DNA of 64,000 nucleotides from Fusibacter ferrireducens (GTDB taxonomy: Bacteria > Bacillota > Clostridia > Peptostreptococcales > Acidaminobacteraceae): NCBI RefSeq assembly GCF_015352425.1, contig NZ_JADKNH010000009.1, positions 186,001 through 250,000 of the forward strand, given 5' to 3'. Position numbers and translations under genes: made by a program. Numbering within the stretch: position 1 is the stretch's first letter; every line of letters begins with the position of its first letter. Positions 50,401 to 59,024 of this stretch are shown here, one piece after another. Under the pieces are notes generated by a model. It saw nothing but the letters and a program-made list of their open reading frames with translations, was not told the DNA's origin and did not search any database.

Positions 50401-53400
50401 GCCGTGCCATAACCGATGTTTTGATCGTTCCCGTCGAGTAAATTGATATATGCCTTGTAAGCCGGTGTTGCTCCATTGAGCATGATATTTCCGACCAAAT
50501 CAGCACCTGTGATAACGGATAAATTTTTATCTGTTAAATTTGTATCTGTTACAGTCACCGCTAAGTCAGCGTCTGCCGTCTTAACGATAAATTTCGAATA
50601 GTCATCTACTCCGAGTGTATAAGCCCCCGATTTAATGCCATTAAACGTGTAATTACCCTCTTGATCTGTGTAACCCCAATACATTTGCTCCGAACCTTTG
50701 AGTACTACAGATTCAAACGGAACAGCTATGCCTTCATTTGTAAGCTTCCCACTGACAGTATAGGTTATTGGAATGTTGAAGTTCAAAGCTACATTGTGTG
50801 AAGAACTGCTCAGCTTAAAGGTCTTGTAATCCCAAAAGGCATTTGCTGAAATTGAGAAATCGTAGTTTAACCCCTCATCTGAATAAGATAATCCCGTTAA
50901 TATAATGTTTCCATTTGCATCTGGTTTTACATTTACATACTTATATGTGCCCGTGTCATAGTTGTTGAGATAGACATAGACTTCATTTGTATATGGTGCT
51001 GACCCAGATTCATTTTTAATATTAACTTTTAGTACCCCATCATGTGAGTAAATACTAGCAAATGATAAATCCCCAAGTGCTAATGTCTTAGAGCCCTCTG
51101 TCAATTGAACTGCTTGAGAAATATTGCCATAACCTGCATCAAATGCATTTGCTTTTAACGTATACGTTCCCGGCTTAACACGTTTAAAGACGAATTCGCC
51201 TTTATAATTTGTGTACGCTGAGTATTCTGTCTTATCTGCATTTTCAAGATATACCCATGCATAGGTTGCTGGATTTCCATCCTTGAGCAGTCTGCCGCTG
51301 ATATTACCACTGACAGTGACCATAACTTCTTTTGTATAATTTCTATCCGTTGAAGTTACAGTGAGTTTAGCAGACCCCACAGCAATAGCCGTTATTTTAC
51401 CTTGTTCATCCACAGTTGCCACCGAAGGATTATCCGATGCCCAAGTATAAGTTTTAATCGTAGCATTAAGTGGTAAAACAGTTGCTCTTACATAGCTTAT
51501 ATCCCCTACAGAAAGGTTTACACCTGCTATATTGGTATTGATATCAGTCGCTGATATTTTTGAATTTGAAAGTTTGACTTTTGCAATCGTTTGATAAAAC
51601 TCTTCATTGCCCTTCAATAAAACGATTTTCATTGTATGCTCTCCATCAAGAAGTGTTGTAGGACGAAGCATTTCAAAAGTCTTACCCGCTATAATTTCCG
51701 CACCTGTAGTTTGAAACTGTATTGGTGATAATTCATCAAAGGTTACTGCTAACTGCAACTCTTCTGTGTTGCTTAAAACTGCTCCCACACCCTTGACCGT
51801 TAAAAGAAGTGGCTTATTGGTCTCATCCTTAAATGCCTCTTCATAAACAGGGAATTTTGAACCGTCTATTTGAAGCACTTCATTGACCATTCCTATTTCT
51901 GTTTGGTCTGAATATAGAGTACCCGTTGTAACCGTAATGCCCGTCACAACTGAGACTTCACACTTAGCTTCAAATGAACCATCCTGTGTTTTAGCCATAA
52001 TCGTAGCTTTGCCATCTTTCAGTGCAATCACTTCACCACTCTGGCTAACCGTAGCGATCGTCTTATCAGAGCTTGACCATACAACACTTTTGTTACTTGC
52101 ATTATCTGGAAGTACAGTAGCGACTAAAGTCTCTTTTTCATCTTTTGATAATGTGATTGCCATCTTATTGAGCGATATTCCTGAAACAGAGACATTAATT
52201 GGCGTTACATTAACCGTGCAAGATGCCTTAAAACTGCCATCTTCAGTCTCAACTGTAATATTTGCGATTCCCGTGCCAACTGCTCTTACGAGACCACTTC
52301 CCGAAACTGTGGCAACAGCTTCATTACTTGAATACCATTTTACTAAAGAATTGCTTGCATCTGATGGTGCAATAACTGCTCGCAATTGCTCTGTTGCTGA
52401 CGTTGACAAGTTGAGCTCTGTTTTATCCAAGCTTACTCCGGTCACACTTATCTCTGGTCCGGATTCACCATCAATACCGCTAAAGTAGACATCTTGACGC
52501 AAATCAAGGACTTCGCCAGACGCTGAGAATAAGACCGCAATATAGGTTACGCCTTTTTCTAAGCCCGTTAAATCAGAAGATTCAAAATCCTTATTTGTAG
52601 CTAAAGTAATCTGCTTAACAAGACCTGTATCATATGGATTGTAGACTTTCGCAGTTACAGGAAAATCTGTAGCTTCTCCTGTGACACCATTGATTACATA
52701 ACCATCATAAGATTCAAAATATGTTCTATTCTGATAATTCTGTGCTTCCATAAGCGACGCGTATTTTTTGTCATCATAATAAAGGCGTTCCATATCATCT
52801 TCAGAATAAGGTTCCTTGCCATCATAAGTCACCTTTGCTTCCATAAGCCCCTGATCTCCAGGCAAATTTGTCAACATGATTTTGTATGAATTATGCTCAG
52901 AATCATATTCAATTGTAGACTGAACACCTACAATTTCATTTCCAAAAATATCTTTAAGAGTCACCTCGAATTTATCAGAGCTCAACGCTTGACCAAAAGT
53001 ATAAATCTCCACCTTGCCTGTTGTTGCCCCTGTCATCACAGCATAAATACCATCAGGTATAAATTTACTTGCATCAAGCACCACAAGACGCAAATTCGCT
53101 TTCAAATGTGTGCCTGCCTTTGAGTAAAAGACATCATATTCACCAGGATTTACACCTACAAGATTTAAATCTATAACGCCAAAAATAGCCACTTTGTCAT
53201 TGAGCATTCTGCTTGAAAGTTCAACAGGTATGTCTGTTTGCACCGGTACGCCGTCTTTCTCCAGCGTTGCAGTAACAACATCTTCTGCTGTTATTTCATC
53301 GATAAAATAAACTTCTAATGACTTGCTACCCACATCCGAATTGACATGTTCTTTAAAATAAGTCGTATATGAGTCGTTTTTATCTGTATCAAGTGCCACA

Positions 53401-56400
53401 CGATTGCAATAAAAGTTTCCCATATTTCTTTGAGGACCATCAATCAATACAAAAGCATAATCTGTATTCTCTTCAAATGGATATGGTTCCCCTTCTTTTT
53501 GAAAATTAATCTTGCCAATACCGTTGACAATTGACACCTTTGCACTTGAAATAGCTGTATTATGGGTATACTGATCCATTAACTCCACATCATAGCTACC
53601 ATCGGCATAACCACTTGTTCTAATTTCGATCACTTTTTCAACTGGATTATAAGTTGAGTAATAGATGCTATTATATTCATAATAAAAGATAGCCTTATCC
53701 TGAGCCTCAACTCTCAAATCATATCCTTGAGCTGCTTCAATCATAAGTCGAGGTTCAAGTAACTTTTCATTGCTCGATGTCCAATTAGCAGAAGCTGTTT
53801 TGGTCAATTCAAAAGAGAGCCTCTGCTCATATAGGTTTTTATAATCCCATCTCCAACCACTTATCTCTGCCAAGATATCACCGTTTGCAGACTTGATAAC
53901 GGGTCTGATTTGCTCAGGATCCAAATCATAACCTACTACATTAACATATATGGTATCATGATCTTCTGTTGGAAATGGCGAATTATATTTTCTGCTTGTG
54001 CCACAGACAAGAGGCTGGTCCACCACTTCAAATGCATTAGTCTGGATAATCTTACTGCCGTCAGTAAGTTCAATTTGTAAATCATATAGACCCACTGGCA
54101 TATCTGCAACACGGTATAAAGAACCATCTAAAAAAGCTCCACTAATTTGAGGAAGCGTGTCATGGTTAAAGCGTCCGTTATATCGTTCATCTTCATAAAG
54201 CGAAGATTTGTGAAAATGATTATAGCCAATATCCGTTGACGACATAACCTGCTTTCCAGTCTGATCCAAAACGCTGACCGCTTTGATATCATAACCCCTG
54301 AAATCTTCATATACTTCGCCAGTATAATAAATATTAGGCATTCCAAGCGTCAAATATCTAGAGGTTTCATATGTCGTCACATTCAAATCCGTTCTAAATA
54401 TAACGGTTTGGACTTCATTATAGATCTCATTCCCAGCATCATCTTCAACAATAATACCGACAGATACAGGCGTATTGGCAGCTACATAGGAAAGTGCATT
54501 ATCAATCCCTGCCTTATAGTAACCATTATTACCCCATTCTGAAGAAGATACAAAATCTAAATCATTAACAGGTGTACCTCCAAGCGTCACATTGAGCTTG
54601 TATCCAACCGCATTTACATTGGATATTTCCACAAAGAAAGGTACATTTGTTGAGTTTCCATAATACTCTGGTGCTATGCGTATATCTGGATCAAAAGATT
54701 CTTTTTGGCTTGCAATTTGGAAAGTTCTCCACTCAGTATTACTTATATAAGCAGCCGGTATCTTAGATGCCACAAATTCTGAATCTGGAATCGCATTTTC
54801 ATAAAAACTAAGATAAAAAGTTTCACTACTCGAACCCATAATAGCTTCTGGAATGTTTAAATTGACCAATGTCCTTAAATCAGGCAATGTTGTCAATTTA
54901 CTCCTATCAATCGAAAGCGACTCTAACCCTGTTAGTGCTTCCACACCACTAATATCGCTGATATTTGAATTTGAAATATTGATATGTTTCAGATTTGTTA
55001 ATGATAACAGTGGCGATAGACTGCTAATCTTCGAATTTTGAATTGCAACATATTGTATTGAGGCGGCTTTTTCAATGCCTTCTAAAGAAGTGAGATTTGG
55101 AGCACTCTTTAAATTAATACCTATTAAATTTTTAAGTGCGTCAATGCCTCTAAAGTCAACCAGTGTATCTAGTGGGAAACTGCTGTCCGCATAGATGCTA
55201 GTCTTGCTCTCCAAGTCACTTTCCATTAGTGTGCTCTCTGTCTTATTAGAGACTTTCACGAGATAATCAAAGAGCGCTTGATTGTCTCCAAGATCAGACA
55301 CGGTTACAACGCTATCCGAACCTGTAGAAAGGGTTACAACATCACTTTCAAGCACAGTTGTACCAGTCATCTCTGCACTTCTTACAACTGCCTTGATATA
55401 ATAAGTGGTATTCTCACTTAAATTCTGAATAAGCAGAATAAATTGCCCCCCTTTAAGAGCATAAAGTCGTTGCGTTTCATAGCTTTCGAAACCAGCTGTC
55501 TTAGAGTACAGGACTTCAAAAATGCCATCACCCGACCAATTCAATCCAGAAACGGCAACATCACATGACACGGCCTTAACCCCGGGAACAGCACTCAAAG
55601 TTATCGCAGTAGGTGCGGATGCTCGCGTCATCGATTTTATTTCTCCATACACGCGTTCGCCTGAAGTCACTTCCACAAATGGTCTATAATAGGTGGTTTC
55701 ACCTACCATTTCAATCGGGAATGGGGGTATATTCTGTTGATTATAATATGGTATTTTATACTCTTTTATTGATGCAAAATCCTGTGTTGCACTACTTTCA
55801 GCACCTAAAAAAGATATATTTGAATAATCGTTTGAATTTGCAGTTACTTGGACATTACTAAAATAAGCCCCTTGATCAAGAACTTGTGTTTCAAAAGTAC
55901 AACTTGGCAAGACTGGTGCTTGAGACGTTGTAAAACTCTTAATGTCACTTCCAAAAAATTGATATGTTCCTGGAACAGCGACAACCGGAGCATCCATATA
56001 AACACTATGCACCACTGCATAATAATAAACCGTGTTTGGCAATAATCCGGAAATCGAACTTGTCATCATAAACGTTTGATCCCCAGGACTTGCAGAGACA
56101 TATTCGTGCATTAAATTCTGTATGTTAGATAAATCCCCACTCTTATTTTCAATAGATTCTAAAACAGCTCTATCCGGCGTTACCACGACACTTAAAAGCG
56201 GTGCGTCAACCATTGTTGAAGTATAAGTACCGTTGACACTAAATGTATATGCAGTTGCCCATTCAAAGATGTTCTGTACCTTAAAGTCATCTGGATCTAC
56301 AATGGGCGCATCTTCTGGATCTTTTTCAATGAAATTTGCACTCCCTGCATACAAATTAATTTTGTCACTGATCGGCTCTATATTGCCATACCAATCGCTG

Positions 56401-57353
56401 ATTTCAATATCACACTCTGATGCAAAATCAGTACCAAGAGGTGCTGCTAAAAAAACATTTCGTTCGTCAGATGTATCATGCCATATACCAAGATTCCAAG
56501 ACAAATCCGTCAAATTAGGGTTGCTTCCCGTATAAGCTGTTTTTATGACAACTTCTGGGTCATTAACCGGTAGGTTTGACTTATCATAGACAAATCCTGT
56601 GACTGTTGGTGCCTGTAGATAGGCATCTCCTAGGTCTGTTATATCAGCATCCATTGTAGACATATATCCAGTCAAATCTACCACCTGTGTGTTCGCCTGC
56701 ATCCCAAAATTAGGCGAATACATTGGAGATACTACTGTATAGACATAAGCTACTCCCCTGTAATCACTTTCCAGCGGAATCAATAAATCCCCGTCATGCA
56801 CAACACCATTTGTAAAACTCAATTTCTCAGAATTATCAGTAAACTTGTATCCAATAGTATACCGAACATCACCACTGAAATAGGCTTCATTTCCACCGGT
56901 ACTGTCACTTGTATGTACCTTCAATCTACCCAAATTCCCCTTATAGACAGTTATAACCACGTCATAACTTCCATCTATCGTACCGTGAACCTCATCCTTA
57001 TAGTCACTTTGAACTGCGCCTAAATTGAGCTCATGTGTACTATCATCATAGACGTATTGGGGTGTTTCAGCATTACTAAGTGTCATATTCACAGGTGTAA
57101 GACTATCATCTGCGTTAACACCCTGAACAATAATACTACTGCCCGATGTATTCTGTGGTGCATAAATGTACAGTGTTTTTTCGTCTACGTCATAGTTAGA
57201 GTATACCCCTAATACATCATCCCCAGATGCGTCCTGTAGGACTACATCAAACGTCTTAAAAACTGACGTAGGATCAGCAGCAAAACCTATACACGGGTTC
57301 AATAGCGACATGATGAGCATGACCACTAACCCCAAAGCTACATGTTTCTTCAT
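47499..57353 (-). CDS. Giant SLH-anchored surface protein with Ig-like, LRR and carboxypeptidase-regulatory-like domains
   Basis: A 3284-residue exported protein. A signal peptide (about 1-27, GFAA end) is followed by unassigned beta-rich modules; an LRR block near 680-840; BIG2-type Ig-like modules near 1634-1715, 1720-1800, 1930-2015 and 2800-2890; carboxypeptidase-regulatory-like/CnaB-like modules near 2015-2345 and a DUF11/CARDB-like module near 2380-2460; a Gly/Asp/Pro-rich linker near 2890-2945; and three SLH domains at about 3104-3283 that bind pyruvylated wall polysaccharide. There is no LPXTG motif. No frameshift or stop interrupts it. It has its own promoter and a 177-nt leader, and lies between two direct repeats. 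A role in adhesion or cell-surface structure is likely; binding partners are unknown. Confidence 0.9.
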   Translation of the reverse strand: MKKHVALGLVVMLIMSLLNPCIGFAADPTSVFKTFDVVLQDASGDDVLGVYSNYDVDEKTLYIYAPQNTSGSSIIVQGVNADDSLTPVNMTLSNAETPQYVYDDSTHELNLGAVQSDYKDEVHGTIDGSYDVVITVYKGNLGRLKVHTSDSTGGNEAYFSGDVRYTIGYKFTDNSEKLSFTNGVVHDGDLLIPLESDYRGVAYVYTVVSPMYSPNFGMQANTQVVDLTGYMSTMDADITDLGDAYLQAPTVTGFVYDKSNLPVNDPEVVIKTAYTGSNPNLTDLSWNLGIWHDTSDERNVFLAAPLGTDFASECDIEISDWYGNIEPISDKINLYAGSANFIEKDPEDAPIVDPDDFKVQNIFEWATAYTFSVNGTYTSTMVDAPLLSVVVTPDRAVLESIENKSGDLSNIQNLMHEYVSASPGDQTFMMTSSISGLLPNTVYYYAVVHSVYMDAPVVAVPGTYQFFGSDIKSFTTSQAPVLPSCTFETQVLDQGAYFSNVQVTANSNDYSNISFLGAESSATQDFASIKEYKIPYYNQQNIPPFPIEMVGETTYYRPFVEVTSGERVYGEIKSMTRASAPTAITLSAVPGVKAVSCDVAVSGLNWSGDGIFEVLYSKTAGFESYETQRLYALKGGQFILLIQNLSENTTYYIKAVVRSAEMTGTTVLESDVVTLSTGSDSVVTVSDLGDNQALFDYLVKVSNKTESTLMESDLESKTSIYADSSFPLDTLVDFRGIDALKNLIGINLKSAPNLTSLEGIEKAASIQYVAIQNSKISSLSPLLSLTNLKHINISNSNISDISGVEALTGLESLSIDRSKLTTLPDLRTLVNLNIPEAIMGSSSETFYLSFYENAIPDSEFVASKIPAAYISNTEWRTFQIASQKESFDPDIRIAPEYYGNSTNVPFFVEISNVNAVGYKLNVTLGGTPVNDLDFVSSSEWGNNGYYKAGIDNALSYVAANTPVSVGIIVEDDAGNEIYNEVQTVIFRTDLNVTTYETSRYLTLGMPNIYYTGEVYEDFRGYDIKAVSVLDQTGKQVMSSTDIGYNHFHKSSLYEDERYNGRFNHDTLPQISGAFLDGSLYRVADMPVGLYDLQIELTDGSKIIQTNAFEVVDQPLVCGTSRKYNSPFPTEDHDTIYVNVVGYDLDPEQIRPVIKSANGDILAEISGWRWDYKNLYEQRLSFELTKTASANWTSSNEKLLEPRLMIEAAQGYDLRVEAQDKAIFYYEYNSIYYSTYNPVEKVIEIRTSGYADGSYDVELMDQYTHNTAISSAKVSIVNGIGKINFQKEGEPYPFEENTDYAFVLIDGPQRNMGNFYCNRVALDTDKNDSYTTYFKEHVNSDVGSKSLEVYFIDEITAEDVVTATLEKDGVPVQTDIPVELSSRMLNDKVAIFGVIDLNLVGVNPGEYDVFYSKAGTHLKANLRLVVLDASKFIPDGIYAVMTGATTGKVEIYTFGQALSSDKFEVTLKDIFGNEIVGVQSTIEYDSEHNSYKIMLTNLPGDQGLMEAKVTYDGKEPYSEDDMERLYYDDKKYASLMEAQNYQNRTYFESYDGYVINGVTGEATDFPVTAKVYNPYDTGLVKQITLATNKDFESSDLTGLEKGVTYIAVLFSASGEVLDLRQDVYFSGIDGESGPEISVTGVSLDKTELNLSTSATEQLRAVIAPSDASNSLVKWYSSNEAVATVSGSGLVRAVGTGIANITVETEDGSFKASCTVNVTPINVSVSGISLNKMAITLSKDEKETLVATVLPDNASNKSVVWSSSDKTIATVSQSGEVIALKDGKATIMAKTQDGSFEAKCEVSVVTGITVTTGTLYSDQTEIGMVNEVLQIDGSKFPVYEEAFKDETNKPLLLTVKGVGAVLSNTEELQLAVTFDELSPIQFQTTGAEIIAGKTFEMLRPTTLLDGEHTMKIVLLKGNEEFYQTIAKVKLSNSKISATDINTNIAGVNLSVGDISYVRATVLPLNATIKTYTWASDNPSVATVDEQGKITAIAVGSAKLTVTSTDRNYTKEVMVTVSGNISGRLLKDGNPATYAWVYLENADKTEYSAYTNYKGEFVFKRVKPGTYTLKANAFDAGYGNISQAVQLTEGSKTLALGDLSFASIYSHDGVLKVNIKNESGSAPYTNEVYVYLNNYDTGTYKYVNVKPDANGNIILTGLSYSDEGLNYDFSISANAFWDYKTFKLSSSSHNVALNFNIPITYTVSGKLTNEGIAVPFESVVLKGSEQMYWGYTDQEGNYTFNGIKSGAYTLGVDDYSKFIVKTADADLAVTVTDTNLTDKNLSVITGADLVGNIMLNGATPAYKAYINLLDGNDQNIGYGTAGTSGFSMPGAIKKAGTYKLQISGVMNEDGTYPMYQSTPTTFVVTEDAIKTGRLSYNASYSLVTANSILSGEGNNVVADKALVKKGDLINVTVKYQNNGSQNATINFSISLPNGITAVNSSDLNFTVTDLAAGQAGQKQIPVRIGDLTETYVSVEAKATVAGASGQIDVGQVTLEKVGISINGPETAKVSEAIKIYGEATANTNIVIKDMISGRILATTKPNGRWYSANVTLDTVGKYALMAQIATDSGNVTEVSKLLEGEVSADPIGIENVKSSSAGMSVLPVNKVIGVRAFTAWVDSHLNGRDINIGTKFDKTNVTELVYHFSGKDYTATKDSSGYFTANLTGWSGAGLKTITATVKTNDGRTLNFIIAEVTVLIDPSGYIVDKETGNRLTGVTVICEVQDTGAGTWSTWNAELYGQTNPQVSDAEGNYGWMVPEGTYRVRAIMNDYDSYLSTEDTEHPTNQVIVIPPVRTDVNIFLSPTTWVTAVSIDTLESTVEMGKTLQLSATAIPNDAVNAENIKWRSSNTAVASVSDSGKVTAVAEGTTTITAYFDATAGEKVATKEITVVKATQSGGDTPGDNTGGDNTGGDNPPQDNSDDHDDHDSGTQTPTPSIPTSGGVVVAPGSATKPTSENSVEKVFGSNGEFTMKGSDLKVLKSLTIKGAVNLTFDEKALEAFGLSESVSVKVVTVDPVVLSEKSKAVIGNRPVFEFTVKDGDKIISNFGLGKIRVGIPYQLSGNEDPNNLVVYYVSSEGELQPMACEYKEGIITFTTSHFSKYAIGYNEVVFGDVSGWYADSVKYLSSKGIINGVGAGLFMPNKDITRAEVVQILSKLAGADLSLYKSSNFVDVKVSDWYMPAVEWAKSTGLANGTGNGIFNPNAPISRQDFAVMINNYLNKVEKIELPAVKPVAVFADSASVASYANVSVDMMQKTGLISGKPGNLFDPSGKATRAEAAKMLELLLKAMLQ
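48627..48680 (-). repeat. Short tandem repeats coding the Gly-Asp-Asn linker
   Basis: Imperfect 15-bp units coding GDNTG-type repeats just before the SLH region of the giant protein. Such repeats may vary in number between strains. Confidence 0.6.
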
Positions 57354-57413
57354 ACATTCCTCCCGAATTTTCTTGACATTTCAATTGTGAAATAATTATC
57401 CTTATGAAACTAC

Positions 57414-57435
57414 AAAAAACCTGCACGTATGCAAG
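57414..57435 (-). terminator. Short hairpin with T6 in the giant-gene leader
   Basis: On the minus strand CTTGCA-TACG-TGCAGG (57420-57435) forms a six-pair stem (one G-T pair), followed by T6 (57414-57419). It stands about 60 nt before the start codon and could attenuate the transcript, but the stem is short. Confidence 0.4.
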
Positions 57436-57537
57436 TCTTCGATGTCTAAAGAATTAGTCAAATATAACTAAGAGGTTTTATCTATATCTAGTCTCAAACT
57501 CCTGTTAATTAAGGCAATTTTGGAAATGTCTGCTCTA

Positions 57538-57566
57538 ATTATAACCCATGTTATGCCATTCATCAA
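57538..57566 (-). promoter_or_regulatory. Promoter of the giant surface-protein gene
   Basis: Minus-strand TTGATG (57561-57566), 17 bp, consensus TATAAT (57538-57543), giving a leader of about 177 nt. Confidence 0.78.
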
Positions 57567-57651
57567 TTAGTTTTATAGACATACTTATTATATATTAAAA
57601 TTGCCTATATCCCCCTTCCTGTCACACACCTACAAGTATTGTTTTAAAACC

Positions 57652-57744
57652 ACAAAAGGTGGCATATTAGCATCCGTAGAGCAATCCGCAGGCCAAAAGC
57701 CGAGGACGCTTGCTCGTAGGGTGTTAATATGCCACCTTGTTCAT
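57652..57744 (-). repeat. Hairpin element E3, downstream of kce; right direct repeat
   Basis: Same 93-bp sequence as E2 with one change (C47453 versus T57724), which turns one G-C pair into a G-T pair in minus-strand RNA. It lies 19 bp past the kce stop codon and probably terminates the kal-kce transcript. Confidence 0.92.
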
Positions 57745-57762
57745 TTAAACAAATACAAATTT

Positions 57763-58575
57763 CTATTTCAGTCCCAGAATCGCTCTCGCCTCATCTGGCG
57801 TCGCCACTTCACGACCGATCTCTTTAGCAAGTCTTACAATTCTCGCCACAAGTTCTGCATTAGACTTTGCGAGTCTGCCTTTTGAGTAGTACACATTGTC
57901 TTCAAAGCCAACTCTCACATGACCGCCCATGACGATTGCCATCACTGCAAGAGGTGTCTCCGTACGTCCGATACCCGCCACAGTCCATGTCCAGTCTTCT
58001 GGAATTTGGTTCACCATGAATATGAGGTCTTCTGGTGTTCCTGGACAAGCACCTGGCACGCCAAGTACGAAATCCACATGAAGTGGGGCTTTCACAAGAC
58101 CTTTCTTCACGAGTCTTTTGGCATTTTCGATCATACCTCTCTCAAACACTTCTATTTCAGGTTTAACACCCATTTCTTGCATCTTTGTTGCAAAACGCTC
58201 TATATACTCTTCTGAGTTCATAAACACATCTGGTCCAAAGTTACAGGTCCCGCAACTCAGCGTTGCCATTTCTGGTTTAAGATCCACAGGTTGTAATCTT
58301 TGTTCTGGTGTATGCCATACAGCACCTCCAGTAGAGGGTTGAAAAATAATCGGACATTTTGCTTCTACTTTCTCTTTAATCTCTTTGTAGACTTCAAAAT
58401 CTTGAGTCGGATTACCTTCTGCATCTCTTGCATGCACATGAACAACCGAAGCGCCTGCTTGGTAACACTCATATGCCGCTTCTGCAATTTCATCTGGTGT
58501 TAATGGTAAATTCGGCTGTTGCTCTCTTGTGACTTCTGCACCTGTTAAAGCTGCTGTTATAATCAACTTTTCCAT
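57763..58575 (-). CDS. kce: 3-keto-5-aminohexanoate cleavage enzyme
   Basis: In lysine fermentation, condenses 3-keto-5-aminohexanoate with acetyl-CoA and cleaves it to acetoacetate and 3-aminobutyryl-CoA. The metal-binding His46 and His48 in VVHVHARD and the Glu225-containing RVGFEDN match the BKACE/Kce fold; 270 residues is normal. It follows kal by 8 bp. The BKACE family includes other keto-acid cleavage enzymes, but the adjacent kal gene makes Kce the best call. Confidence 0.93.
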   Translation of the reverse strand: MEKLIITAALTGAEVTREQQPNLPLTPDEIAEAAYECYQAGASVVHVHARDAEGNPTQDFEVYKEIKEKVEAKCPIIFQPSTGGAVWHTPEQRLQPVDLKPEMATLSCGTCNFGPDVFMNSEEYIERFATKMQEMGVKPEIEVFERGMIENAKRLVKKGLVKAPLHVDFVLGVPGACPGTPEDLIFMVNQIPEDWTWTVAGIGRTETPLAVMAIVMGGHVRVGFEDNVYYSKGRLAKSNAELVARIVRLAKEIGREVATPDEARAILGLK

Positions 58576-58583
58576 ATCATCAC

Positions 58584-58973
58584 CTACTTATTTCTCTGTT
58601 TATCTTTAGTGACGACACAAGTGCCTACCGCTCTACAAACAATAATCGGTTCTTCAAGCACATCACATGCTGAGTCATTGATATCAGGTCTTGGGATAAT
58701 CACTTTACGTGCTTCAAAAGTCATCTTACGAGAAGAGTTGCCCACCTTTGTAATTTCACCTACGGCTTCGATGTAATCGCCTGCGTAAACGGGTGCTAAA
58801 AATTCAACACTCTCATAGGCTGCGAAAAGACCTTCGTCACCATCTTGGCGAATTAAAAGTTCAGTTGCCACATCACCAAACAAGTTTAACATCTTAGCGC
58901 CATCCACAAGATTACCACCGTAGTGCGCATCATGCATACTCATTCTCATTCTAATCATTGCTTTTTCAGACAT
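58584..58973 (-). CDS. kal: 3-aminobutyryl-CoA ammonia-lyase
   Basis: Removes ammonia from 3-aminobutyryl-CoA to give crotonyl-CoA. A 129-residue hot-dog-fold protein with [18 protein letters not shown] at the N-terminus, as in known Kal proteins. The ATG at 58973 (GGAGGG seven bases before) is preferred over 58988, which lies in that site. The other lysine-fermentation genes (kamA, kamDE, kdd) are not in this window. Confidence 0.9.
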   Translation of the reverse strand: MSEKAMIRMRMSMHDAHYGGNLVDGAKMLNLFGDVATELLIRQDGDEGLFAAYESVEFLAPVYAGDYIEAVGEITKVGNSSRKMTFEARKVIIPRPDINDSACDVLEEPIIVCRAVGTCVVTKDKQRNK

Positions 58974-59024
58974 TCTATGTCCCTCCAAATTATTTAAAAT
59001 TTGATCCCTAACTCTTATTCTACC

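Noticed and set aside
57354-57566. c-di-GMP riboswitch before the surface-protein gene
   Set aside because: The conserved GEMM core was not found in the leader.
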